Assembly (NCBI GenBank): GCA_018398585.1
Contig: JAGTTD010000018.1
Coordinates: 11,229,501 to 11,293,500 of the forward strand
Reading direction: 5' to 3'
Length of the DNA stretch: 64,000 nucleotides
From: Simmondsia chinensis
Lineage: Eukaryota > Streptophyta > Magnoliopsida > Caryophyllales > Simmondsiaceae
The notes under the pieces were generated by a model. The model did no database searches. It saw nothing but the letters and a program-made list of their open reading frames with translations, and was not told the origin of the DNA. The translations under genes were made by a program, and so were the position numbers. This document shows positions 24,326 to 36,132 of this stretch, in pieces. Position 1 is the first letter of the stretch. Each line of letters opens with the position of its first letter.

Positions 24326-25706
24326 TGTTTGCTCTATTTTGTTTCGAGTGATGGGTGTGTAGGCACCGTAAATGTGAAAACAAAAGAAATGTGCAAAAGA
24401 GACTCACCGCGACTAGGAAGTGAGCCTAATTACGGACCACGCGTCTTTGACCTCAACCACTCACCATTTTTTGAAGAAAAGGTTGTGATATGTTGGTGTA
24501 TCTGACTTCGGTTATACCGTAAGTTTTGCTTACGCTTCAATTAAGATGACTTTGTTATGTAGTTTTTTTTAGGATTTTATGTATTTTTATGACAGAAAAT
24601 TAAAGGATTTGGACCTAACTCAAGAGGCAGTTACAGTGACGGAGCAGGGTCCACAGACACCTTTCCTCATTCATATAAAAGTCAAGAACCAGGGTGGAGA
24701 CAAACCTAAGAACTCAGCAATCCACTAACAAGCACGAATCAATTAGCTTTTTAAGCTTGGCACCCTTGAATTATAATAACTCGAATGAGTTTAGGTCTAA
24801 CAAGATTAAGGTGGAGCATACCTTATTCAGGTCCCTGGATTAGGACCAATGCAATCAAAGGACAAGCCTTGGCTGTCAAAGCCCTAATCAATGGCATAAA
24901 GCTAAGTTTACCTGACTTATCAAGCAATGATAGTAGTGTTAAGACCAACGTAATCGAGGGACAAAGCCTTGGTCGTCAAGGCCTTAAACTAAAGCCTCAA
25001 ATCTCAACTTGTCGATTTGTGGGAACATATTAAAACTGGAAAAATCATACTTGAAGCCCGAGAACTATATTACTATGGAGGTAAATACAGTAAAGATCTA
25101 CGTTACGCTACGCCTAGCTAAGTTACTCTACTCCAAGGAAAAGAGCACAAGTGTGCTGTAAAAAAAACTTAAAGAAGTTTTGTCTTGAGTGTATGTGTAT
25201 TACTTTGGACTGATGCAGTGTCCTTTATTTATAGAAAAAGAAACTAACGGCTGCTCCCATTTTCATGGCAACCAAACCCACGTTTGGCTACTAAGCTCTT
25301 CTTTTATGCGTGTTTATCCTTCGCCAAGGTGTCTTGAGTTTTAAAGGAAAATCCTTGACGCCTATGTCTGGAATTTTAGTAGAAGTCCCCTCTAGAAGCT
25401 CCACATTCCCCTGAATTAAGGTTAAGCCCCAAGCAACTGAAATTGCACTCCAAGTAACTTCCTCAAGCTTGGAAACTATCATTCTTGGAAATAAGGTCGA
25501 GCTTATTTCACCCTTCAGCCTCGAGCCTCGAGTGGTTGATACGCTTGTCAAGGGTAATAATGTTTCCCACGAATTGGACTGGAGACGCCGCTATTATAGT
25601 ACCCAAAGGCCTAACCCCCCCTCCAGGATGACCTCACGTGACGAACATGTGGCATTTTACTTAAAAACGGCGTTATCCCAGCCCTATTAAAATTAGGATA
25701 TAAACA
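24326..25706 (-). repeat. 3' LTR of minus-strand gypsy element
   Basis: In plus coordinates it begins TGTTTGCTCTATTTTG and ends ...ATATAAACA; the minus-strand reading starts TGTTTATATCC. It is colinear with 34736-36127. Confidence 0.85.
25226..25234 (-). promoter_or_regulatory. TATA box in minus-strand gypsy 3' LTR
   Basis: CTATAAATA on the minus strand, within an otherwise GC-richer stretch. The same motif is at 35632-35640 in the other LTR, which supports a conserved promoter. Confidence 0.6.
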
Positions 25707-25722
25707 AATGCCCCGCCTTTAG
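25707..25722 (-). promoter_or_regulatory. Polypurine tract of minus-strand gypsy element
   Basis: Read on the minus strand, AAAGGCGGGGCATT directly precedes the LTR start TGTTTATATCC. This is the normal plus-strand primer position. Confidence 0.75.
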
Positions 25723-25989
25723 CTGTTGGTAAATTTAAATTTACAACGGGTAAAATCTGACCAATGTGACCCTTAATGGCTACAGGGACTTCTCGAAAGA
25801 ACACATACGACACTTGCTCTTCCTTCCCGCTTCTCTATAAGTATGACGGTTAGGGTTTGAACTTTTCACTTTCTGCTCTATTCTCCCTTTGTTGCCATCA
25901 GGCGCACTTGTAATCTCTTATCTTCATTCTTGAATCGTTGAATTCCTCAACTCAATGCGCTCTTCAATCTTCTGCTTCCCTTTAATCTA

Positions 25990-26340
25990 ACAATGGAACA
26001 ACTCTCATATGTCATGGCTATTCTAACGAATTTGGCTTTCAGGAGTCTTTCAATTTTGTCCTTGACCAAATCTATGACTTCTTGAGACATCCTTCTTTGG
26101 CCTTGAATGATAGCTTCTAGCTTGACTTGATAGGAAGTCTATGCTTCACCATTTTTCTTTCTGGACCAGGAATCTCATGATGATCCTAAACAAAGCAATC
26201 CTTGAATTCACGGAGCAAAGTCAAGTACTGCTCTTTCTGCTCCTTAAAAAGCAGAGCACTCAAATAGGTAGGTCTTGGGTTTTTTGTCGAGTCCAAATTA
26301 ACCTCGAAAAGGCGCTCTTAGACTTCAGCCCTTGATTCTC
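25990..26340 (-). pseudogene. Reverse transcriptase N-terminal fragment (gypsy)
   Basis: The minus-strand translation shows LLREFKDCF and then EIPGPERKMVKHRLPI. These fit the start of a Ty3/gypsy RT, where the usual pattern is a D(x)F/AW step and then MPG...VHRL. The stretch then loses the frame, and no catalytic YVDD segment follows before the polypurine tract about 280 bases later. This marks the 5' breakpoint of the large pol deletion. Confidence 0.65.
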
Positions 26341-26500
26341 CATTTTGGCTGGTGCCGCTCTTAGATCATAGAGCTCTAGTTCCTTTTCTTACGCTACATG
26401 GACTTGAAAACCATGAAATGGTTGCTCAGCCCAAAGCTGATATCCTCAGTGCGCCAAGCCATGAACCCTACTAATGCTGAGGAAACGACCTCTCAGGCCA

Positions 26501-27196
26501 TTACAAGGAGGTCTTGGTGCCTCTATATTGAGATTCAAGAGTGCCTTGGGAGTCCTCTTTGCCAAGAAGGGCCCTCATGTATCCCCAGAAATCAGAATCT
26601 TTAGACTCGACATCCACTTTACCAACCTCAGCGTCAGTCAGTGGGCTGTCAAGGACGGCTATCGTGTCTTGTTGTTGGGATGATTGTGCAGTGGCCCTCT
26701 TAATGTCTAGGGGTCCCACACCATCTTCGTAGAATTTTGCCCTAACATAGTTGCAGCAAGCCATGAATGGCCTAATATCTGCCAGAACAACCTCATACTT
26801 GTCATGATTCCAGAAGACTAACAACTGGTGAGGTAAGGATGGAATACAATAATTGGCATGCATTTGATCCCTACCAAGCAAAGCATTGTAGCTAGAGGTA
26901 GTTTCCACCGTAAAGAAAGCTGTTAGCTTGCTTAGGTTGCCAACAATTAAGTAAATTGGGATGACTCCTTCAGATTTCATTGTAGCTCCAGAAAAGCCAC
27001 AAATCACCACATCTGAAGTAATTAAGTCTTCTAGAGACTTACTAGTGACCCCCAACACATATGCGAGCAGGATGTCGACAGCCACGCTGTTATCCACGAA
27101 GACCCTGTTTAATAGAATGCCATTGAATTTGGCCTTAATATATAGGGGCTTGATGTATTCATTGGCGGTATTGGGTCCATTGAACATGATATTCAT
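26501..27196 (-). pseudogene. gypsy aspartic protease region
   Basis: A 231-codon open frame starts MNIMFNGPNTANEY. It contains FVDNSVAVDILL, where the catalytic Asp-Ser/Thr-Gly of retropepsins (usually VDSGS/VDTGS) is altered to VDNSV. It also has the family's flanking strand ALLGRDQMHANYCIPS, like the GRxWLH...PS segment after the flap in Tat-type elements. The enzyme would process the Gag-Pol polyprotein. With the active-site Gly lost, it is unlikely to be active. It lies between gag and the RT fragment, as expected. Confidence 0.8.
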
Positions 27197-28303
27197 TATT
27201 CAGGTAGATCATCAGGCAATTTGGATGTTGTAGTATTAACTGCATAAGATAAAGGGTCAAGTGTACCTTTAGTGATTGCTGCTTCAACCACGAGCTCGAA
27301 CCAAGGCTCTTTATCTAATGCTTATCACATCACCCTAGAGACCTTCTTGGGTATTGGCTGTGATGGACTCCAGGGGAAGGAGTAGGGCAGTTCTAATGTC
27401 CGCCTTTTCAAGCAATGTCCCAAAATGAATTTGGGCCCCTTGGTCTGCCTCCTTCTCAAGGTTATCGACCATGGGTGTGTCCTCACTTTGTTGTTCCAGG
27501 AAACCATTTGTTGGTATGTCTGATTCTTGAGGTTGATTGCTGTGATCAACTTCTGAAGATCGAGACCCCATAATAGGATGGGGGAAGTCTGCTTTGTGGA
27601 AGTTATTTTCAATGTCAAACCATGTCAGCTTGACACGAATCAACCTCTGAAGATTGAGACCCCACAATAGGATGGGGGAAGTCTGCTTTGTGGAAGTTAT
27701 TTTCAATGTCAGACCATGTGAGCTTGACACAATCCAATGGTTTCACTAAGTTAATGCCGTGAGGGGAGCACTCCTCCTTGTCCTTAGCTGGTTCTCGAAC
27801 TAAGGATTCCTTGGTAAGGTGATCCCACCAAGCTTCTCGTCCTTCTGAAGATGAGAGACTAGCCCACCTTTCAAGTTTCTTATGATTTGGCCCCTTACTA
27901 GTAGTAGGAGGCTTGGACCCAATCACTGGATCCTCGAGATCCGCATGCTTGGCCTTTTTGCCCTTGCGGACCCTAGCTTCTCCTTAAGAAAGCCTAGTTA
28001 GGGAGGACTCAATCACGATTCTCCACTAAGCTATCTTTTTTTTCCCTCAATTTGAGTTAATTTAGAGGGACTAGCTACCTCTTGATTGAGGTGATTCCTC
28101 CTCCATACATTATTGACACCTGACGACTGGTGGCTGATAACCTGATTGCCGTGGCACCTGGCTGGTATCCACATCCAATAAGGTGTACTTTGGGTTTCTC
28201 TTAGGATGTCCTCTCCCATGACAATCTGAGTCTTCGAGGAAGAATCCTCGATTGAATTACTTCTTCGAGGTTTCTCATATGGCATTTTTAGTCCTAACAA
28301 AGG
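27197..28303 (-). pseudogene. gag C-terminal / gag-protease linker region
   Basis: Several overlapping minus-strand frames read retrotransposon-like sequence. Examples are RREAWWDHLTKESL-type text near 27830 and the duplicated LTWSDIENNFHKADFPHP near 27600-27700. No zinc knuckle is visible. The hAT insertion at 28312 cuts it on the right. Confidence 0.5.
27536..27723 (-). repeat. 94-bp tandem duplication in the gag-protease linker
   Basis: Two units, 'tctgaagatcgagacccc' and 'tctgaagattgagacccc', are spaced 94 bp apart and nearly identical through 'gtggaagttattttcaatgtc'. Because 94 is not a multiple of three, the duplication shifts the frame. Confidence 0.85.
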
Positions 28304-28311
28304 ATCGGTGG

Positions 28312-29762
28312 TAGGGATGTTCAATGGGTGGGTTGGGTTGGGTTTGGGTCCAACCCATGAAGACCCAATAGTTGTGGGTCTAAGACCCACCCATACCCAT
28401 TACTGGCCTTTAGTTGGTTCTGGTTCTGGTTCTGGCTCCGGTTCCAGTTCTAATGGGTCCTGGGTAACCCATTGTGACACATATTCAAATTTGCATCACA
28501 TGGTGTATCCAAGTATACAAAGGAGTATACCTAACTAAAATTTGAACTTCATTTGTGCATCGTTTCAAATATAACATAAAAAAAGCACAAATAGGAAAGA
28601 CCAAAGCGAATTACGATGAAAGTTCACTAAATTTTGATGTAAATTACTTACATGTTGTGAGATCATTTGTAATGTTACCATTTCTGGCAAAAAATTATCA
28701 AATTCTGACAAAGCTACTTATATATTATTGAAATCATGTTCCGTTTTAAAATTTTTTTACGAAAATCTATCAAATTTTGGTAGAAAATGGGACCTGATTG
28801 ATACAATTTAAATATTAAGGTATCACACTTTATACATTGACATAATATAATATCTGCGTAATAAATGTGTAAAAGACATTTTGCTTGAAATTTTTAGTAT
28901 TTATAAGATTGCTTTCTATTTTGTAAAAAAGCAGTAGTATTTTCGTCAAGCAAAATAATGCCTAAAAACAATTTAACTTTTGGTCCCAATAAAATTTAGG
29001 GGAGTTATCACTTAGGTGTCTTGAGGTTTGACCATTTAGTACCTACGTACTCTAACATTTCAATATATAAAATAGGGTACCTTGAGATTTAAACATTTTT
29101 ATCAGTTAGATACCTTAAAGTTTGAAAATTTTATCATTCAGGTATCTATTTGTCAAACTTCTATGTATTTTCGTTGAAAAATGCTAAAATGGAACAATAT
29201 TCCGATTATAGGTTAGCATGTTCGTTAGAATTTGATTATTTTTTGCCAAAAATCTAACATGACACATGATTTTGGAAATATTTAGTTAGTTTTTATGAGC
29301 ATTAAATGAAAATTTTAATCATAGTTTGTACTTTTTACTAAATACATTAGCATTTCTTATATAAATTATCGTATTATATCAACATTTTCTATATAAAATC
29401 AGTTATATTCTCATGAAATGTCTCAAATTCCGACATAAGGTATCTAGATGATAAAATATTTAAATCTCAAAGTACTTCATTATATACGTGGAAATGTTTG
29501 GGTACCCGGGTGATAAATGCTCAAACCTCAATCTACCTAAGTAAATAACTTCCCTTAAATATAGGTATGTTTAGTTTATTTTAGTTTTATATGGGTTGGG
29601 TAAAATGGATCCTGTGGGTTTACCCAATAATACCCACAACACCTATGGGTATGCATACACGTACCCAATTAAACCCAACTATTTTAAAGAACCAACCTAA
29701 ACCAACCCTATGTCAATGGATTGGGTGGGTCTTGGGTTTACCCAAACCCATGGTCACCCCTA
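28312..29762. mobile_element. Non-autonomous hAT-like element, 1451 bp
   Basis: An exact 8-bp duplication, ATCGGTGG, lies at 28304-28311 and 29763-29770. The ends are TAGGGATGTTCAATGGGT and, reverse-complemented, TAGGGGTGACCATGGGT. Subterminal 400-bp zones are packed with TGGGT/ACCCA words in both orientations, such as 'ttgggttgggtttgggtcc'. The centre is AT-rich and encodes no transposase. It interrupts the gypsy gag-protease linker. Confidence 0.92.
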
Positions 29763-29770
29763 ATCGGTGG

Positions 29771-31338
29771 GGGAAATGTACTAAGGAAGCAACTTGATTT
29801 TTCTCGTTGTGGCTTGTATTCTCCTACAGCATTACTCACATGCCGCGAATGACATCCTTTCCAAGTCGCGAGATATTTTCTCCCAATTAGTTAGACTTTG
29901 GGATGACCCCTGACTACCATTGATCTCCGTAGCCAATTCCACTGCCACTATCAACGTAATGGCGAAGTTATCGCAAAGCCTGATCAACAAATTCTTGAAA
30001 ACGGTGCACCAACAAGTAGGATGAGTTCAGTGATGTGCCAACAGCATATCCCATCATCCAAAGTACGCACTAGTCTTGGGAATGCTAGTATTCCTTCAAT
30101 AACCAATCATTTCAAAAAGATGGTTAGCCACCCGAGCCTTCTGATTGCCACTGAGAATAATATTTCTCTTGTATAAAGAAAAAGGGTTAGCCTAAACACA
30201 ACCGGGCTTTTTTTTTTTTTTTTTTCCCCATTGTTTCAACAACATTGACATGAAAAGAACTAGGGAAAAGGTCTTTATCAATGCCCATTTGTCCTTCTCC
30301 TAGGAAGATCAATTCTCTTACCTCGACGGCATTTTGAACTACATTTCTAAAGATCATGTAGTTCTTCGTTGAATGAGTTAATGAATCGTGCCACTTACAG
30401 TATACTTCCCTTTATTCAAGTTGGGATTTGGTTTTTTGTGTTTACCCCTAATTTTAAGTTTATTATTTGCTTTAAGCTAATCGAATATTACATCAGCCCC
30501 AGAGGGGTAAAATGTACACTTTCTCAAGTCTTGGGACTGGTAAGACTTCCTAGCTTTAATATCTTTTTTGATCAAAGGATTAAAAACCATGGGAGGTTCC
30601 TTGACGTACTCAGCTACAACAATTTCGTATGGAGGATCCTCTTCCTCCTCAGTCAAGTCGGGCACGTATGTCCCGTGCACGTTGTTTTTCCTAAGGCTTT
30701 ACTCTTTCAAGACTGCCTTGTATCTAGCGGCACATTCTGCTAGCTGAAGAAGTGTCGTAAAGTTAGAGCTTTTGAATTTCTTCTTGAATTCAATGTCCAA
30801 GCCGTTTAGAGCTAGATTGGCGTATTTGAGTTGAAGAAGAGCTACAGTGCATTTCAACCGTGCTCGCTTGAACTGGTTAATGTATTTTTCTCCTGACTCG
30901 CCTGCCTTTTGTGTCATTTGAGCCAAGGCTGATATGGAAGTTCCTTACTCCATTCTAGGGAATTGGGCTTGAAATTGTCTGGCCATGTCGTCCCAACAGT
31001 AAATAGAAATAGGTGGGAGACTGATATACCACTGGAAAGTGGTCCCAGTTAGTGAACTAGGGAACATCCTTTATTTGAGGTACTGGTTATCTGTTGCGTC
31101 CCTACATTGGCAATTGAATCTCGCCAGGTGCTTGAAAGCAAAAACAGTCCCTTCCCCTGAGAAGAGGGTAAACTCGGGGATTTTATATTCTCGAGGAAAA
31201 GGGTAATCCCTATTAATATGGTCAAGGTAAGCTTTACTATACAAGGGCCTATTAACCCTTGCGAGACCTGGCCCATACATTTCTCAATGACGGTGGACAA
31301 TTGATCTTGGAGGGGAAGGTTAGGCACATGATTATGCG

Positions 31339-31380
<42 letters not shown>

Positions 31381-31696
31381 CCCCGGGGTAGGGATCTCAA
31401 GGGTCACAATCGGGTGCGGGAATGGTTGTTGCCCCTTGAACCTTGGACAAACCCCTTGATCATAATGTCCATGCACTTAGTTGGCCATGAAATATGTTCT
31501 CGCAGGACCTGGGTTACATGGCGTGCCTGGAGGCCCACCGGTACCAACAGGCTGTTGGTTCATAAGTCTACTCAATCCTCAAGTCATGATCTTGAGGACG
31601 TGGGTTATTAATTTGCCCCCTAATATGGTAATCGTGAAGAGGTTCACGATGAGAAGCCTGGTTTCCTATAATAGGGACGTGGCCTTGCACTCTTAT
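29771..31696 (-). pseudogene. gag core region of minus-strand gypsy element
   Basis: Minus-strand frames carry PFPREYKIPEFTLFSGEG (31071-31280) and then GESGEKYINQFKRARLKC (30699-30926). These are the conserved start and the later Phe-Lys-Arg segment of plant gypsy Gag (retrotransposon gag family). They lie in the right order, 3' of the N-terminal part at 34675. Frames are broken several times, and the region is bounded by the solo LTR and the hAT element. A 40-base C run interrupts it at 31339-31378. Confidence 0.75.
31339..31378 (+). repeat. Poly(C)/poly(G) run, 40 bases
   Basis: An uninterrupted run of 40 C on the plus strand (G on the coding strand of gag). It is unlike anything else in the window. 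Confidence 0.9.
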
Positions 31697-33768
31697 TGTT
31701 AGCATTAATTTCAAATTTTTTCTCTAATTTAATAAAATTAACACAACGGAAGTATTTAAATTTAGAATTTTAAACCTAAGATTGGTTTAAAATTCCTAAT
31801 TTAAATCTACCAGCCTCTACTCTAATACATTCATAACAATTACATGAACTCAAGCAAGCATAATAAGAATAGTGTCAATAAATAGAAAAGCGTAAAACTT
31901 AAAGAGAAGGAAAAAAGACATACCCGGAATTACTCCAAATAAAGAAAACTAGAAAGATAATAAAAATACTCTGAGAAGTTGAGAAAACCGAGACCCAACT
32001 GCCTTTAACGCAATGACCTCGAACCGCCTGGAGAGTGGACTTCGAAAAGTATTAAACTAAGGAAAGAAAAATTTCGACGGAAAATTTTCTCTCTAATTGG
32101 GTCTCGAAAGTCAACACTTTCTAAAACTCTTAAATTTTAATTGGATGCCAAACTTTTGAAATAGATACCTGTATTTATAATAGTATACCGGAGCGAAAAT
32201 AAGCTGGGAAATCGATGTGGGATTCATAGGTTTAATACAAAATGCGTCGTTTCATTGCAAAATATAGGTAAAATGCGTCATTTCACAAGCAGTTCCAATT
32301 GCATACTTTGGCCAGAAACCGCATGCCGCGTGTTGCAGTTTGATTCGCTCACGCTAGAGCGCACGGATTTCCACAGGGGACATCTCGTGCCACGCGCTGG
32401 TTCTTCCATTACGAAGCACGTGGATAAAGGAACATACCAAGTGCCTCAAGGGCTCCCGCCGAAGCAGGGTCGGGGGGGGAGATGGACGCAGCCTTCCCCT
32501 TCATGGTGTTAACCTGAAGAGGAAGCACGTGGATAGCGACCTGCATTGCGCAATTTTTTTTGTCCTGCTTTGTCTCCCACATATGAATTTTAATTTTCAA
32601 AATTATTTTATTTTATAATTTTTAACTTTTATTCATCTCATGAATAATATTTGGCAATATTAAATTTATTCATCTCATGATTAAATAATCCATCTAATGA
32701 ATTCTTTAATATTTTTTCGATGGCAATAAATACAGAGGCTTGCGCAGGGACCTCAGGGATAATTTATATCCATCTCCAAATGGCTTAAATTAATTACTAT
32801 CTCATAATAAAATGTAATTACCATTTAATGGCACTTAATTCTACATAATAAATTCCACTGCACTCTAGACTTAAACTATTTATTCGATATCTCCCAAATA
32901 GACTGTATTGATGACAACAACCCTTCCACTAGATGTCCATGATAAAGAATAAATATAACTACTGCAATTATCCTTCTCATAGCTTCTCCATTAGTTACTG
33001 ACTCGCCCTTCACTGAATAATTCATTTATACTTAAATATATTCACAGTATAAATTTCAAATATCACACACTTGGAATACTTTGGTCAAAGATTCCAAACT
33101 ATTCAAATACTTGCGAATTAACTAAGGCGACATCTGTACCTCATAAGAGATTGTAGATTCCATATTAAATACCTAATCCTTGTCACACTGCACACCGCTA
33201 CTCAGTGTACGTGGGAATTTAGTCATTCATTTAGACATTACTTATAGTACACCAAAGCAACTAATGTTCCATGCACAGGTCTAGAATACTCTCGGGATTT
33301 AGAGTCGTCGTTCAAGTAGTACAACATGAATCACTCATCTCCGATAGTAGTCTAGAAATAAGTTACTCACATGATCCAACTCAGTGTGTCATTCTTATTA
33401 AACACACGAACATAATACTTTTGAATCACCATCCACGTGACCAAGACAAGTCATCTAAAGTATCACGTCATAGCCTTAACATACAAGTGGTCCAAACTTA
33501 TTTTTGACTACGTGTTTTTTAAATAACAATCCATACCATTTGTTCCAAGTCTATCTATGGGCTAATCTCACAAACCACTTAAAACAAATATGTAATTTGT
33601 AGTCTTAGAACTACACCCATCTCATGGATGTTAACAAAAAAAAAATCACATTAGTAAATATGCTTACTTACACATATTTAACGAGGAAATGACTGGAACT
33701 TTAATTTTATTTATTAATAAAATAACATTAATAGAACAAATTTGGATTTCAGGGCGCTATTCCTAACA
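31697..33768 (-). mobile_element. Solo LTR of the copia-type family
   Basis: The minus-strand start is TGTTAGGAATAGCGCCCTG and the plus-coordinate start is TGTTAGCATTAATTTC. The flanking duplication is CTTAT (31692-31696) and CCTAT (33769-33773), 4 of 5. In reverse complement it resembles 21050-22811 and 38160-40279. No internal sequence or second LTR is present, so it is a solo LTR formed by LTR-LTR recombination. Confidence 0.8.
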
Positions 33769-33773
33769 CCTAT

Positions 33774-34675
33774 CTCAAGGCCTTAAGTGGGCCTCGAGGT
33801 AACGTCCGCTGCTTGAGGAGGGTGAGAACAGTTGTACCTCCCTGCCTCGGGGACAGGTATCAACGGCGCAGTAGGATTGAGGTCCCTTGTGGTCAGAGAA
33901 GAACTCTGATTGTAAGGGCTTGCAACTTTGTGAGGCACATTTTCATTTCTATGGCTTGATTCCAAGTGTATGACACATGGGTTAGCCACAGACAAGTTTT
34001 TCGTTCTCTTAGGGACCATATAATCGACTTGAGTGATTGGAAACCATGAACTCGAGGGAGTCTCTCTAGCGTAACCAGTTGGCACTAATGGAGGGGGTGC
34101 AAGCCCTAGTTGCCCGATGTCATCCCTAATAGCTTGGACCAAGCCATTATGAGTCTCAACTTGTCTAACCAAAATAGGCTTGACTTCACCACTGTCTGCC
34201 TAGCCACCTCCTTAGCCATAAAAGTAGTAGTAGAGGACAAGGTCAAGTTCATTTCTACCAAGACTCTATCAGTTTCTTTATGTAGCCTTTCTTGCATCGT
34301 GGTTCCAACATCATTTAACACGGCTCTCATAGATTGCACTATGTTTCAGCACATTATCCCTCGAAGGCTTCTCTCATTGTTTGTTGGACTCTCTGGTCCA
34401 CAATCTCTAAAAGACGCTTGAGCATAGCCATAAAACTTTTGCGAGAATGGCATCGAGCCCATGCGTTCATCTTCTGGAATGTCGTCATCACCACCACTTT
34501 CGCTGCCGTGCCTATGACTCATTTCATCCCTTTGGGATATGGGACTTTGATCTAGAAGATGCTCAAGCGGAGACCCAATAAGGGCTAAGCCTTCCAGGTC
34601 CTTGTGCTCAAGGGCACTAGACCTCCTGGTTCTGACTATAGGCGAATTGTTGGCAATTACGTCTTGGTAATCCAT
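33774..34675 (-). pseudogene. gag N-terminal region of minus-strand gypsy element
   Basis: The minus-strand frame from 34675 begins MDYQDVIANNSP and contains DLEGLALIGSPLEHL. It matches the gag start of the plus-strand relative at 19965. A frame change near 34340-34110 leads into MVRQVETHNGLVQAIRDDIG and a Pro/Ser-rich linker down to 33783. The solo LTR then breaks the gene. The start codon lies 36 bases inside the primer-binding site, as expected for gag. Confidence 0.75.
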
Positions 34676-34713
34676 GATGGGCTAAAGACGATGAAGTATT
34701 GTTTCAAGCCTCC

Positions 34714-34735
34714 CACCGTGGTCCCCAAAAAGGCA
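34714..34735 (-). promoter_or_regulatory. Primer-binding site of minus-strand gypsy element
   Basis: The minus strand reads TTTTTGGGGACCACGGTGGG just inside the 5' LTR. The equivalent site in the plus-strand relative is TTTTCGCGACCACAATGGGA. Confidence 0.65.
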
Positions 34736-36127
34736 TGTTTGCTCTATTTTGTTTCGAGTGATGTGTATGTGGTCGCTATAAATGTGAAAACAAAACAAAC
34801 GTGTAAAAGGGAATCATCGTGACTAGGGAGAGAGCCTAATTATGAACCGCACATCTTTGACCTCAACCACTCACAGTTTTCGGAGAAAAGGTTGTGATAT
34901 GTTGGTGTATCTGACTTCGGTTATACCATGAGTTCTGCTTACGCTTCAATTAAGAAGACTTTGATAAGTATTTTTTGTTGATTTTACGTATTTTTATGAC
35001 AAAAAAAATTAAACAAAATGGATCCAACTCAAGTGGCAGCAACAATAACGGTGCAGGGCCCACAAACACCTTTCCTCGTACACTTTCAAGTCAGGAACTG
35101 GGGTGGAGACAAACCCAAGAGCTTAGCAGTTCACTTACAAGCTTGAGTCAATCTAGTTTTTAAGCAGTCACCCTTGACTTATAATAACTCGAATTAGTTT
35201 AGATCTGACAAGATTAAGATGGAACAAATCGTATTCAAGTCACAAGATCAGGACCAACACAATCAAGGGACAAGCCTTGGCCATTAAAGCCATAATCAAT
35301 GGCACAAACCTAGATTCACCTAACTTATCAAGCAGTGACAGTAGTGTTAAGACCAACACAATCAAGAGACAAAGCCTTGGCTGTCAAAGCCTTAAACTAA
35401 AGCCTTAAATCTTGACTTGTCGATTTATGGGAACGGATTAAAACTGGAAAGTCATACTTGAAGCCCGAGAACTGTATTACTATGGAGGTAAGTACAACAA
35501 AGTTCTATGTTATGCTACGCCTAGCTAAGTTACGCTACTTGAAGGAAAAGAGCACAAGTGTGCTATAAAAAAACATGAAGAAGTTTTGTATTGAGAGTAT
35601 GTGTACTACTTTGGACTGACGCAGAGTCCTTTATTTATAGAAAAAGAAAATAACAATGGCTCCTATTTTCCAAGCAACTTCACCCACGTCTAGCCACTGA
35701 GCTCTTCTTTTATGCGTGTTTATGCTTCACCAACGTGTCTTGAGTTTCGGATGGAAATCCTTGATGTCCACATCCAGAATTTTAGTAGAAGTCCCCTCTA
35801 GAAGCTCCACGTTCTGAATTAAGCTTAAGGCTTAAGCAACTAAAATTGCGCTCCAAGCAACTTTTTTCGAGCTTAGAAACTACCATTCTTACAGCTTTCC
35901 TGGTAGCCCCTCGAGATCGAGCTTATTTCACCCTTCAGCCATCTCGAGCCTCGAGTGGCTGATATCCTTTTAAGGGTTATAATATTTCCCAAGAACTGGA
36001 CTCAAGACACCACTATTGTAGTACCCAAAGGCCTCATCCCCCTTGAGGATGACCTCACGTGACGACCAAGTGGAACCTTACTCAAAAACAGCGTCATCCT
36101 AGCACTGTTAAATATAGGGTGTAAACG
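34736..36127 (-). repeat. 5' LTR of minus-strand gypsy element
   Basis: In plus coordinates it begins TGTTTGCTCTATTTTG and ends ...GGTGTAAACG (the terminal CA mutated to CG). It has a TATA box (CTATAAATA, minus strand) at 35632-35640 and is colinear with 24326-25706. Confidence 0.85.
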
Positions 36128-36132
36128 CACTA

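Larger units (their letters stand above)
24326..36127 (-). mobile_element. Minus-strand Ty3/gypsy element with internal deletion
   Basis: LTRs at 24326-25706 (3') and 34736-36127 (5') are flanked by CACTC (24321-24325) and CACTA (36128-36132). On the minus strand the order is 5' LTR, primer site, gag, protease and an N-terminal RT fragment, and then it passes directly to the polypurine tract. Most of RT, RNase H and integrase are missing. Two younger insertions interrupt gag: a solo LTR (31697-33768) and a hAT element (28312-29762). The element sits inside the copia-type element. Confidence 0.88.

Noticed and set aside
31259..31476. Open frames with poly-Pro (plus) or poly-Gly (minus) tracts
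   Set aside because: They arise only from translating the 40-base C run; the true content is degenerate gypsy gag on the minus strand.
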